64,000 nucleotides of DNA from Streptomyces ficellus (GTDB taxonomy: Bacteria; Actinomycetota; Actinomycetes; Streptomycetales; Streptomycetaceae). This document shows, piece after piece, positions 11,918-19,582 of this stretch (position 1 is the stretch's first letter; every line of letters starts with the position of its first letter). The DNA lies in NCBI RefSeq assembly GCF_030406405.1, contig NZ_JAUEPL010000024.1:30190-94189 (forward strand). Reading direction: 5' to 3'. Under the pieces are notes generated by a model, which was not told the origin of the DNA, searched no databases, and saw nothing but the letters and a program-made list of their open reading frames with translations. Made by a program: the position numbers and the translations under genes.

Positions 11918-12310
11918 TCACCGGGACTCGAACAGCTCCAGGAGGTCTGTCTTCCCAAACATCCGGGCGGTATCCACCGCGGACGGAGTCCCTGCCTCCG
12001 GATCAGCGCCACCGGCCAGGAGGGCGTGGATCACGGCGACCTCGCCCTTGAAGACGGCGCCGGCGAGGGGCGTCTGGCCGCGGTCGTTGGCGCGGTCGGC
12101 GTCGGCGCCGCGGGCGAGCAGGGCCTCCACCGCGGCGGCGTGGCCGTGGTAGGCGGCGAGCATCACCAGGGAGTCGCCCTTCTCGTTGGTGAGGTTCGCC
12201 GGGACACCCGCGTCCAGGTAGGCGGCGAGGGCGTCGGCGTCGCCGCGCCGCGCCAGATCGAAGATCTTGGACGCCAGCTCGATCACGTCGGAGTCCGGGG
12301 TTTCACTCAT
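11918..12310 (-). CDS. Ankyrin-repeat protein
   Basis: 130 residues. Three to four ankyrin units are visible, with G-D-S-L-V-M-L-A-A-Y-H-G-H, A-L-L-A-R-G-A-D-A-D-R-A-N-D-R-G-Q-T-P-L-A and A-L-L-A-G-G-A-D-P-E as the typical repeat turns. No signal peptide or membrane segment, so it is a small cytosolic protein-binding module. Length and sequence match stand-alone bacterial ankyrin proteins common in Streptomyces. The ATG at 12310 begins the acidic N-terminus. It lies upstream of the HEAT-repeat gene on the same strand, 312 bp apart. Partner unknown. Confidence 0.88.
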   Translation of the reverse strand: MSETPDSDVIELASKIFDLARRGDADALAAYLDAGVPANLTNEKGDSLVMLAAYHGHAAAVEALLARGADADRANDRGQTPLAGAVFKGEVAVIHALLAGGADPEAGTPSAVDTARMFGKTDLLELFESR

Positions 12311-12637
12311 CGGGCGGACCGCCTTTCACCTCGTTGACACGCGGCCGGGGCAGCCGCGTTGACCTGCGTGGACCTGGATGGACCGGTGCGTACGGCGGGG
12401 GCGCCGTACGAGTGAACCGACAGGGTACTGCCCGGGCTCGCACATGGCCCGGCCCGGCAGCGGCAATGATCAGGCGAGAAGATCCACCGGACGTGACACG
12501 CGCGCGGAGACGTCCGCTATCCGCCAGTCAAGTGAAAACGCCGAAACTTCACCCATTTGCACCTTTAATCACATAGATACTTCCTGTGAGGCTGGAACAA
12601 CTGAAGGTGACCGTCCCCTCACCCAGGAGAACCCCTC
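12311..12637. other. Divergent intergenic region: ankyrin gene / smeA
   Basis: A 327-bp region between divergent genes with no gene seen. The 100 bases before smeA are unusually A+T-rich for this genome. They include the inverted pair AGTGAA/TTCACC around 12532-12553 and a possible minus-10-like TAGATAC at about 12575. A GACAC pentamer at 12495-12499 matches the core of the WhiA-binding motif known in Streptomyces. Confidence 0.5.
12495..12499 (+). promoter_or_regulatory. GACAC, candidate WhiA-binding core upstream of smeA
   Basis: The sporulation regulator WhiA recognises GACAC. One copy lies 139 bp upstream of the smeA start in an otherwise non-coding region. A five-base match is weak by itself; the support is the sporulation role known for smeA-sffA. 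Confidence 0.3.
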
Positions 12638-12832
12638 ATGATCCTGTCCATCTCAGGCGTGGTACTGCTCGGCATCATCGTCTTCCTCTTCTTCAAGAAG
12701 GACGGGCTCAAGGCCTCCCACGCCCTTGTCTGCGCGCTGTTCGGCTTCTACCTCGCGGGCACCGCGATCGCGCCCAGCATCACGGCGGGCGGGGCGAGCC
12801 TCGCCAGCCTGCTGGGCGGGATCAAGTTCTGA
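12638..12832 (+). CDS. smeA: Small membrane protein SmeA (sporulation)
   Basis: 64 residues with two hydrophobic segments, about 2-19 and 29-48, separated by F-F-K-K-D-G-L-K. Size, pattern and the immediate downstream FtsK/SpoIIIE-like gene match SmeA, which in S. coelicolor is reported to target the translocase SffA to sporulation septa. AGGAG lies 7-8 bases before the ATG. The gap to sffA is 36 bp, so the two are one operon. Assignment rests on remembered family features and the gene pair. Confidence 0.82.
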   Translation: MILSISGVVLLGIIVFLFFKKDGLKASHALVCALFGFYLAGTAIAPSITAGGASLASLLGGIKF

Positions 12833-12868
12833 CGCCCCTCGTCCCTTCCCCGACTTCAGGAGTACGAC

Positions 12869-14596
12869 GTGGCCCGGCGACCACTTCCCCGCATTCCGAG
12901 CAGCGCCACCGCCCGGATCGCCCGCGGTCGAGAGATCGCGCGCACGGCCGCCGAGGGCGCCACGGACGTCCTCCATCCGCTGATCACCATCACCCGTGGC
13001 CTGCGGAGGCTGGCCGCGGCCGGGCGCGCCAAGTGGGTCGCGACCCCCAAGGAGCGGCGCGGTCCCGCGCTGTTCCTGGCCGCGGCCTGCGTGCTGGTCG
13101 TCGCGCTCATTCCGTACGGGCCGCTGCTGGCCCTGATCACGGTGATGGGCGCGGCCGCGTGGCGGGGACGCGAGCGCCCCGAGGTGAGGAGCGGGCCCGG
13201 CGAGGCGGAGAGCGAGCGGCTCCGGGCGCTGTACGAGGCTCTGGTGCCGTACTTCTCCGTGCCCGACGACCCGAGCCCGCTCTTCGCGCACGGCGGTGAC
13301 TGGGCCAGGGCCTTCGGTGACGTCGAGTTCGACGGCGACGGCCGGCCGACGCGGCTGCGGATCACCTACCCGGCGTACTTCACGGACGGCGAGGCCGAGT
13401 GCCGCGCCAGGATCGAGCAGTTGCTGCACGCGAAGTGCGGGCGGGGCCGCGAGTACCTCTTCGACTGGGACGAGGAGGGCAACCAACTGCTGATGCGGGT
13501 GCTGCCCGCGCTGCCCACCTCCATCGCCGCGCAGCGCTTCGTCACGGTGCCGGGCGAGACGGTGCTGGGCTTCACGGACGCCGACGCGGTGCAGCGGACG
13601 CTGCCCGTGCGGGACGGGGACGCTTCGTGGGACGCCCCGCCCGTGGTGTGGCGTACCGGGCCGCGCTCGACGGAGCCGCACCTGCTGGCCGTGGGCCAGC
13701 CCGGCAGCGGTACGACGACCCTGGTGCGGTCCATCGCGCTCCAGGCGCTCCAGCACGGCGACGTACTGATCGTCGAGGGCAGCGGGACGGGCGAGTACGC
13801 CTGTCTGACGGGGCGCGCCGGGGTGCTGGCCGTGGAGTGCGGGCTCGCGGGGGCGCTGGCGAGCCTGGAGTGGGCGGCGCACGAGACGGAGCGACGCCTG
13901 ATCGCGGCGAACCGGGCCCGGCAGTCCGGGCACCCGGCGCCCGAGGACACCAGGCGGCCGCTGTGGCTCCTGCTGGACCGGCCGAGCGTCCTGGGGCACC
14001 TGGCGGCGGCGGACGGGCGGATGGACCCGCAGGCGCTGCTCCAGGTACCGCTGCGGCACGGCAGGGCTGCCCATGTGACCGTCGTGGTGGCCGAGCAGTT
14101 CGACAGCCTGGACGCGCTGAGCGAGCCGGTCTGGGCGCACACCCGCGCCCGCGTCGTGCTCGGGCCGGCCGGGCCGGAGCAGGTGGCGTCGGTCCTGGGC
14201 GCCGCCCCGCACACCACGCCCGTTCCGCACGTCCCGCACGGACGGGGTTACGCCCGGCTCGGTACGGGGCCGGTCCTGCGGCTCCAGGTACCGGCGACGC
14301 CCGACCCGTACGACGACGCGACGACCGAGGCGCACCGCAGGGCCGTCCTGGACCTGCTCCCCGACCGCCAGCCCCCCGTGACTCCCGCACCCGCAGCCGC
14401 AGCCCCTCCCGGCCACACGCCCGCACCGGATCCCGGACCGGCACCGAGCCGGCAGCCGGCAACGGACCCGAGACCGACGCCGCCACTGGCATCAGCACCA
14501 GCACCAGCCCTGGCCCCGGCACCCGCCCTCGAGCCCCCGTCGCAGCCCCCGCCTCCGTCACAGCCCCCGTCGCAGCCCCAGCCGCTGACAAGCTGA
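12869..14596 (+). CDS. sffA: SffA, septal FtsK/SpoIIIE-like DNA translocase-type protein
   Basis: 575 residues from a GTG preceded by CAGGAG. Two membrane segments lie at about 67-98, then a motor-like domain from about 130 to 500. The P-loop position reads G-Q-P-G-S-G-T-T (276-283), where the FtsK consensus has G-K-[ST], so the catalytic lysine is replaced by threonine; a Walker B-like run W-L-L-L-D follows near 365. The last 70 residues are Pro/Ala/Gln-rich and probably unstructured. SffA works with SmeA at sporulation septa in chromosome segregation. Whether this copy hydrolyses ATP is doubtful from the motif alone. Confidence 0.82.
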   Translation: MARRPLPRIPSSATARIARGREIARTAAEGATDVLHPLITITRGLRRLAAAGRAKWVATPKERRGPALFLAAACVLVVALIPYGPLLALITVMGAAAWRGRERPEVRSGPGEAESERLRALYEALVPYFSVPDDPSPLFAHGGDWARAFGDVEFDGDGRPTRLRITYPAYFTDGEAECRARIEQLLHAKCGRGREYLFDWDEEGNQLLMRVLPALPTSIAAQRFVTVPGETVLGFTDADAVQRTLPVRDGDASWDAPPVVWRTGPRSTEPHLLAVGQPGSGTTTLVRSIALQALQHGDVLIVEGSGTGEYACLTGRAGVLAVECGLAGALASLEWAAHETERRLIAANRARQSGHPAPEDTRRPLWLLLDRPSVLGHLAAADGRMDPQALLQVPLRHGRAAHVTVVVAEQFDSLDALSEPVWAHTRARVVLGPAGPEQVASVLGAAPHTTPVPHVPHGRGYARLGTGPVLRLQVPATPDPYDDATTEAHRRAVLDLLPDRQPPVTPAPAAAAPPGHTPAPDPGPAPSRQPATDPRPTPPLASAPAPALAPAPALEPPSQPPPPSQPPSQPQPLTS

Positions 14597-14695
14597 CGCC
14601 CGGCCGGCAACCGCACCGGGCGCCACGAGCCCCCGAAGCAGGCGGCCGACGGCGCACCCGGGGCACCGGAGCCCGGCACGTTCCGACAGACAGCC

Positions 14696-16198
14696 CTACG
14701 CCACGAACGTCCTCGGCGCCTCGCCCGTCCCGGCGCTCGCGCCCGCCCGCACCAGCCGGGCCGCCGCCGCGAGTCGTACCGCCGCCTCGTCGGCCACCGG
14801 CCCGGCGACGGTGAACGGCAGCCGTACGTACCCCTCGAAGGCACCGTCCACGCCGAAGCGCGGCCCCGAGGGCACCCGCACCCCCACGCGCTCGCCCACC
14901 TCGGCCAGCCGGGAGCCGGACAGGCCGCCGGTGCGCACCCAGAGGGTGAGCCCGCCGCGCGGCACCTCGAACTCCCAGTCGGGCAGCTCACGGCGTACCG
15001 CCTGGATCAGCGCGTCACGGTTCTCCCGCGCCTGGGTGCGGCGCAGCGCGACCGCCTCCTCCCAGCCGCCGGTACGCATCAGCCAGTCGACGCCGAGCTG
15101 TTCCAGCACCGGTGTCCCCAGGTCGGCGTAGGCGCGGGCGGCGACCAGTGAGCGGATCACGTCGGGCGCCGCCCGGACCCAGCCGATGCGCATGCCCGCC
15201 CAGAACGCCTTGCTCGCCGAGCCGACGGTGAGCACCGTGCTGCCGGCCGGGTCGAAGGAGCAGACCGGCCGGGGCATCTGCAGCCCGTCTTCCAGGTACA
15301 GCTCCGACATGGTCTCGTCGACGACGAGCACCGTCCCGGCCGAACGGGCCGCGTCGACCAGCCCGCGCCGCCGGTCCGCGTCGGCCAGGGCCCCGGTCGG
15401 GTTGTGGAAGTCGGCCACGACATAGGCGAGCCGGGGCGCGGCGTCCCTCAGCACCTGCCGCCAGCGGGCCAGGTCCCAGCCGGCCAGGCCCTCTTCCATC
15501 GCGACGGGCACCAGGCGGGCGCCGGCCTCCCGCATCAGCTGGAGGATGTTGGCGTACGAGGGCGACTCCACGGCGATCCGTTCGCCGCGCCCGGCGAACA
15601 GGTGGCAGATGGCGTCGATCGCGCCCATCGCGCCCGTCGTCACCATGATCTGCTCGGGCATCGTCGGGATGCCCCGCTCCGTGTAGCGGTCGGCGAGCGT
15701 CTGCCGCAGCGTGGGCAGCCCGGCCGGGTAGTCCCCGTGCGTGTGGGCGTAGGGCGGCAGCTCCTCCAGCGCCCCCTGGAAGCCGCGGGTCAGCCAGGGC
15801 TCGGGGGCGGGGAGCGAGGCGCAGCCCAGGTCGATCATGGAGCCGAGGGCCTCGGGCGGCAGCGGTTCGAGGCCGCGCGCGGGCAGCGGGTTGCCGGCGG
15901 GCACGGCCGTCCAGCTCCCGGCGCCCCGGCGCGACTCCAGGAACCCTTCGGCGCGCAGCGCCTCGTACGCCGCCGCCACTGTCGTACGGCTGACGGACAG
16001 GGCGAGGGCAAGCTCCCGCTCGGCCGGCAGCCGGGCGGCGACCGGAACGCGCCCTTCCAGCACCAGCAGCCGGATGCCGTCGGCCAGCGCGCGGTAGGCG
16101 GGCGGCTTACGCGTGCCGGGCCCGGCCGGCCGCGGCTGCTGGGCGGTCAGCTGCCGGGCAAGCTGGGCGGGGCCCACCGCCGAAGTCCACTCAGCCAT
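14696..16198 (-). CDS. yczR: MocR-type regulator (GntR HTH fused to aminotransferase), YczR-like
   Basis: 500 residues. Residues about 25-100 form a GntR winged helix (L-P-A-E-R-E-L-A, then S-R-T-T-V-A-A-A-Y-E-A-L), followed by a fold-type I aminotransferase domain with D-F-H-N-P-T-G and S-A-S-K-A-F-W-A-G-M-R, whose lysine near 329 is the expected PLP Schiff-base residue. Divergence from a YczE-type membrane protein gene identifies the YczR subgroup of MocR regulators, which control that neighbour. The ATG at 16198 has GGAAGG about 10 bases upstream; a longer N-terminus from 16264 is possible but lacks homology. Confidence 0.88.
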   Translation of the reverse strand: MAEWTSAVGPAQLARQLTAQQPRPAGPGTRKPPAYRALADGIRLLVLEGRVPVAARLPAERELALALSVSRTTVAAAYEALRAEGFLESRRGAGSWTAVPAGNPLPARGLEPLPPEALGSMIDLGCASLPAPEPWLTRGFQGALEELPPYAHTHGDYPAGLPTLRQTLADRYTERGIPTMPEQIMVTTGAMGAIDAICHLFAGRGERIAVESPSYANILQLMREAGARLVPVAMEEGLAGWDLARWRQVLRDAAPRLAYVVADFHNPTGALADADRRRGLVDAARSAGTVLVVDETMSELYLEDGLQMPRPVCSFDPAGSTVLTVGSASKAFWAGMRIGWVRAAPDVIRSLVAARAYADLGTPVLEQLGVDWLMRTGGWEEAVALRRTQARENRDALIQAVRRELPDWEFEVPRGGLTLWVRTGGLSGSRLAEVGERVGVRVPSGPRFGVDGAFEGYVRLPFTVAGPVADEAAVRLAAAARLVRAGASAGTGEAPRTFVA

Positions 16199-16277
16199 GG
16201 AATCCAGTCCACCTTCCTTGAATTGGCCCTGATTGGGGCCCGATCCCCCGCCACAGAGTGACACGAGTCAGTCCACT
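16184..16277. promoter_or_regulatory. AGTCCAC repeats in the yczR/yczE divergent promoter region
   Basis: AGTCCAC occurs in the same orientation at about 16184-16190 (inside yczR), 16206-16212 and 16270-16276, the last two as CAGTCCAC exactly 64 bp apart. MocR regulators usually bind directly repeated sites at divergent promoters, so these are the best operator candidates. Binding is inferred. Confidence 0.45.
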
Positions 16278-16300
16278 ACCACCACATCGGGGGGCACCAC

Positions 16301-16972
16301 GTGTCCAGCACATCCGGCCCACGAGCGGGGCGGCACCTCACCCGCCGGCTGTTCCAGCTCTACATCGGCCTGACCCTGTACGGGGTCAGTTCCGCCATGC
16401 TGCTGCGCAGCGGGCTGGGACTGGAGCCGTGGAACGTCCTGCACCAGGGTCTGTCCCGGCTGACCGGCCTGTCGATCGGGGTGGTGCTGATCATCGTCGG
16501 CGCGGCCGTGCTCGTCCTGTGGGTCCCGCTCAAGCAGCGGCCCGGCCTGGGCACCGTGTCCAATGTCTTCGTCATCGGTATCGCGATGGACGGCGCCCTG
16601 TGGCTCCTCCCGGACGCCCACGGCCTTCCGGCGCGGATCGCGCTGATGGCCGCCGGGATCGTCCTCAATGGCGCGGCGACCGGCCTGTACATCGCCGCCC
16701 GTTTCGGTCCGGGGCCGCGCGACGGCCTGATGACCGCTCTGCACCGGCTCACCGGCCGCTCGATCCGGCTGGTCCGCACGACGATCGAGGTCGCCGTCGT
16801 CGTCACCGGATTCCTGCTCGGCGGTTCCCTGGGCATCGGGACAGTGCTGTACGCCCTGGCGATCGGCCCGCTCGCGCAGCTCTTCCTGCGCCTGTTCGCC
16901 ATCCCCGCTCAGGAGGGCGGCAGCACGGTCGTCGCCTCCGGGACACCACGGCAGGCCATACTGCGGCGGTGA
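16301..16972 (+). CDS. yczE: YczE/YitT-type integral membrane protein
   Basis: 223 residues with about five hydrophobic segments and short charged loops, including L-E-P-W-N-V-L-H-Q-G and G-P-G-P-R-D-G-L-M-T-A, conserved in YczE proteins. Transport role is assumed for the family but the substrate is unknown. The GTG at 16301 fits the divergent promoter arrangement with yczR, the probable regulator. The stop overlaps the next gene's GTG start (GTGA), so the phosphodiesterase is likely translationally coupled. Confidence 0.88.
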   Translation: MSSTSGPRAGRHLTRRLFQLYIGLTLYGVSSAMLLRSGLGLEPWNVLHQGLSRLTGLSIGVVLIIVGAAVLVLWVPLKQRPGLGTVSNVFVIGIAMDGALWLLPDAHGLPARIALMAAGIVLNGAATGLYIAARFGPGPRDGLMTALHRLTGRSIRLVRTTIEVAVVVTGFLLGGSLGIGTVLYALAIGPLAQLFLRLFAIPAQEGGSTVVASGTPRQAILRR

Positions 16973-17733
16973 CTCGCGTACGCCACCCCTATCTGGACCA
17001 CCCCTTCCCCATACCCTTCGCCCACCGGGGCGGGGCGGCGGACGGGCTGGAGAACACCGTGGCCGCCTTCCGGCGGGCCGCCACCGCCGGCTACCGCTAC
17101 TTCGAGACCGATGTGCACACCACCGCCGACGGCAGGCTGGTCGCCTTCCACGACGCCACGCTTGACCGGGTGACCGACGCCCGCGGCCGGATCCGCGACC
17201 TGCCGTGGAGTGTGGTGAGCCGGGCGCGGGTGGCGGGCAAGGAGCCCGTGCCGCTCTTCGAGGAGCTGCTGGAGGAGTTCCCGGAGGCGCGCTGGAACGT
17301 GGACGTCAAGGCGGAGTCCGCCCTGGCGCCCCTCATGGAGCTGGTCCGCCGGGCGGCCGCCTGGAACCGGGTGTGCGTCGGCTCGTTCAACGAGGGCCGG
17401 GTGGCGAGGGCGCTGCGGCTGGCGGGACCTCGCCTGGCCACCTCGTACGGCGTGGGCGGGGTGCTGGGGCTGCGGCTGCGTTCGTACGGGATCCCGGCGG
17501 CGGTGCGCGCGGGCGCGGTGGCGGCGCAGGTGCCGGAGCGCCAGCACGGGATCCGCGTGGTCGACCGGCGGTTCGTGAGGGCCGCGCACGCGCGGGGTCT
17601 TCAGGTGCATGTGTGGACCGTGAACGACCCGGACCGGATGGCCGCTCTCCTCGACCTGGGCGTGGATGGCATCATGACGGATCATCTGGAGACGCTGCGC
17701 ACGGTACTGACCGACCGGGGAGTCTGGGTCTGA
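16969..17733 (+). CDS. Glycerophosphodiester phosphodiesterase
   Basis: 254 residues with a TIM-barrel GDPD domain. Catalytic blocks are clear: F-A-H-R-G-G (His19, Arg20), E-N-T at 28-30, F-E-T-D-V-H with Glu46 and Asp48, and F-H-D with His61; the metal/second-shell segment W-N-V-D-V-K is near 115-120 and the closing G-V-D-G-I-M-T-D is near the end. The enzyme releases glycerol-3-phosphate from deacylated phospholipids. No signal peptide, so likely cytoplasmic. The GTG start overlaps the yczE stop. A longer frame into yczE has no homology. Confidence 0.92.
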   Translation: MTRVRHPYLDHPFPIPFAHRGGAADGLENTVAAFRRAATAGYRYFETDVHTTADGRLVAFHDATLDRVTDARGRIRDLPWSVVSRARVAGKEPVPLFEELLEEFPEARWNVDVKAESALAPLMELVRRAAAWNRVCVGSFNEGRVARALRLAGPRLATSYGVGGVLGLRLRSYGIPAAVRAGAVAAQVPERQHGIRVVDRRFVRAAHARGLQVHVWTVNDPDRMAALLDLGVDGIMTDHLETLRTVLTDRGVWV

Positions 17734-17776
17734 GCCCGCCGCCCGTCTCTCCACGGGGAAGAACGAGGGGGCGGGC

Positions 17777-18214
17777 GTGGGCGCCGAAACCGCCGACCGG
17801 GCCAGCGGCCCTCGTACCGCGAAACGCACGATCCTGGGTTCGCCGGCCGTCTGGACGCTGATCCTGGCGGCCGGATGCTTCCTGCCCGCCGGGGCGCCGG
17901 TGTGGTTCTACGCGCCGGCCGCGGCGATCGGGCTGGTCCTGGGCGGCAGCCAGGCGCTGTCGCGCTCGCTGTTCTCGCATCTGGTGCCGCGCGGCAAGGA
18001 GGCGGAGCACTTCTCGGCCTACGAGATGAGCGACCGGGGGCTGAGCCGGCTGGGGCCATTGGTGTTCGGGCTCGCGTATCGGCTGACGGGCAGCTACCGG
18101 GATGCCATCATCTCGTTGGCGATCTTCTTCGCGCTGGGATTCGCCCTGCTGGCGAGGGTCCCGGTGCGGCGCGCGGTGGCCGCCGCGGGCAACGCCGCAC
18201 CCGGCCGGATTTAG
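17777..18214 (+). pseudogene. C-terminal remnant of a UMF1/Atg22-type MFS transporter
   Basis: 145 codons from a GTG. Residues from about 18 (K-R-T-I-L-G-S) to 136 match the last third of UMF1-type MFS proteins, including S-Q-A-L-S-R-S-L-F and the E-x-x-H-F-S-A-Y-E motif, with about four membrane segments. Full-length members have about 420-450 residues and twelve segments, so the first eight segments are missing. Only 43 bp separate it from the phosphodiesterase gene, with no trace of the missing part between them. The frame itself is open. It is therefore best read as a deletion remnant, although a truncated protein could be made. Confidence 0.75.
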
Positions 18215-18381
18215 ACGCGGAAGTGAAAGGCCGCTAGTGTACGCCTTTGGCCTGCCAGGCGGACCGTTACTGCGTGCTCTGGAAGTAAAGACGCTGGGTG
18301 ACATCTGCTGCCAGATGTGACAAACCGGGCACTGGTGGGTACAACAAGGGGCGGCACGACGGGCGACGCATGACCCGCAAC

Positions 18382-18408
18382 GGGAATCTTTACCGCCGAC
18401 CGGACGTT
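18382..18408 (+). promoter_or_regulatory. Sigma-R-type promoter of rbpA
   Basis: GGGAAT at 18382-18387 and GTT at 18406-18408 are separated by 18 bases, the consensus spacing for SigR (thiol-oxidative stress) promoters in Streptomyces. It lies about 60 bp upstream of the rbpA start. SigR control of rbpA is known in S. coelicolor. Confidence 0.82.
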
Positions 18409-18469
18409 GACCGGATGACGACGACAGCGACACCTGTCCTGTGGGCGACAAGCCCGGGAGGCACGATTC

Positions 18470-18844
18470 ATGAGTGAGCGAGCTCTTCGCGGCACGCGCC
18501 TCGTGGTGACCAGCTACGAGACCGACCGCGGCATCGATCTGGCCCCGCGCCAGGCGGTGGAGTACGCATGCGAGAAGGGGCATCGATTCGAGATGCCGTT
18601 CTCGGTCGAGGCGGAGATTCCGCCGGAGTGGGAGTGCAAGGTCTGCGGAAGCCAGGCACTCCTCGTGGACGGGGACGGCCCCGAGGAAAAGAAGGGCAAG
18701 CCGGCGCGTACGCACTGGGACATGCTCATGGAGCGGCGCACCCGCGAGGAGCTCGAGGAGGTGCTGGCCGAAAGGCTGGCGGTCCTGCGCTCCGGCGCCA
18801 TGAACATTGCCGTGCATCCGCGCGACAGCCGGAAGTCCGCGTAA
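18470..18844 (+). CDS. rbpA: RNA polymerase-binding protein RbpA
   Basis: 124 residues, the usual length. RbpA is an actinobacterial factor that binds RNA polymerase and group 1/2 sigma factors and stabilises open complexes. The central zinc-binding fold shows Cys34, His38, Cys56 and Cys59 (C-E-K-G-H ... C-K-V-C-G); the C-terminal sigma-interacting helix carries R-T-H-W-D-M-L-M-E-R-R-T-x-E-E-L. The start ATG has GGGAGG about 8 bases upstream. A SigR-type promoter precedes it and a strong hairpin follows it. Nothing is unusual. Confidence 0.97.
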   Translation: MSERALRGTRLVVTSYETDRGIDLAPRQAVEYACEKGHRFEMPFSVEAEIPPEWECKVCGSQALLVDGDGPEEKKGKPARTHWDMLMERRTREELEEVLAERLAVLRSGAMNIAVHPRDSRKSA

Positions 18845-18880
18845 CCGCGTAATCGCTCAACGGCGAGCGTCGGAAGCAGG

Positions 18881-18925
18881 AGCCGCGGGGCGGCGGTACA
18901 CATCGTGTACCGCCGCCCCGCGGCT
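18881..18925. terminator. Bidirectional hairpin between rbpA and fxsA
   Basis: A perfect 21-bp stem (18881-18901 with 18905-18925) and a 3-base loop sit between the convergent rbpA and fxsA genes. The stem is very GC-rich and is flanked by TTGCG rather than a long T run, as is common for Streptomyces terminators. Confidence 0.88.
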
Positions 18926-18954
18926 TTGCGTTGTACCAGGGACGGGGACGGACC

Positions 18955-19536
18955 TCAGCGGGTCAGCGGCGGGCGGGGGCCTTCGTCGTACGGGCCGGGC
19001 TGCCGGGGGTTGTCGTCGCGGATGACCTCGCCCGGCACGACCTTCCCGCCGGGCCGGTGCGTACGGGCCTGCTGGAAGGCGTCGCCCAGGGGGCCGTAGC
19101 CGGGGACGGCGGCCCGCATACGCCGCTCCAGCGCCTTCTCCGCGTACCGCCCGGCCATCGTCCGTACGACCGGTACGAGCAGAAGCAGTCCCGCCACGTC
19201 CGAGACGAGCCCGGGCAGCATCAGCAGCAGCCCGCCGAGCATCAGGAAGCCGTTTCCGGTACTCCCCCGCTCCTGGCCCGGCGCGAGGCCCGACTGCTGC
19301 CGCTGGAGCGTCTCGGTGAGCGCGCGGAAGGCCCGGCGCCCGGCGCGCTTGATCACCGCCGCGCCGAGGAGGCCGGCGCCGATCAGCAGGGCCAGTACGG
19401 TCAGTCCGCCGGCCGCACCGGCCACGAGGGTCAGCAGCCAGATCTCCAGCACCAGCCAGACCGCGATGCCGAGGGGAACCAGTGTGCGGGCGCGGGAGCG
19501 CCTGGGGGCGGGAGGGGGCGGTGTGCCGGTCGTCAT
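18955..19536 (-). CDS. fxsA: FxsA family membrane protein
   Basis: 193 residues with two closely spaced membrane segments at about 18-60 and a third at about 95-120, which contains the family block G-G-L-L-L-M-L-P-G-L-V-S-D-V-A-G-L-L. The Pro-rich start and the long charged tail (about 130-193) are usual in actinobacterial members. FxsA in E. coli relieves F-plasmid exclusion of phage T7; its cellular role in Streptomyces is unknown. It follows ppm1 on the same strand after 46 bp and ends at the shared hairpin with rbpA. Confidence 0.88.
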   Translation of the reverse strand: MTTGTPPPPAPRRSRARTLVPLGIAVWLVLEIWLLTLVAGAAGGLTVLALLIGAGLLGAAVIKRAGRRAFRALTETLQRQQSGLAPGQERGSTGNGFLMLGGLLLMLPGLVSDVAGLLLLVPVVRTMAGRYAEKALERRMRAAVPGYGPLGDAFQQARTHRPGGKVVPGEVIRDDNPRQPGPYDEGPRPPLTR

Positions 19537-19582
19537 GCTCCCAGTGTGCCTGGGAGCCCGCCAGGGCGGCGTAAAGGGGTGA

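Noticed and set aside
11918..11960. tRNA-like 3' end (GTTCGAGTCCC) near the ankyrin gene end
   Set aside because: The T-loop-like bases are the last codons of the ankyrin protein, and no acceptor, D or anticodon arms can be formed around them.
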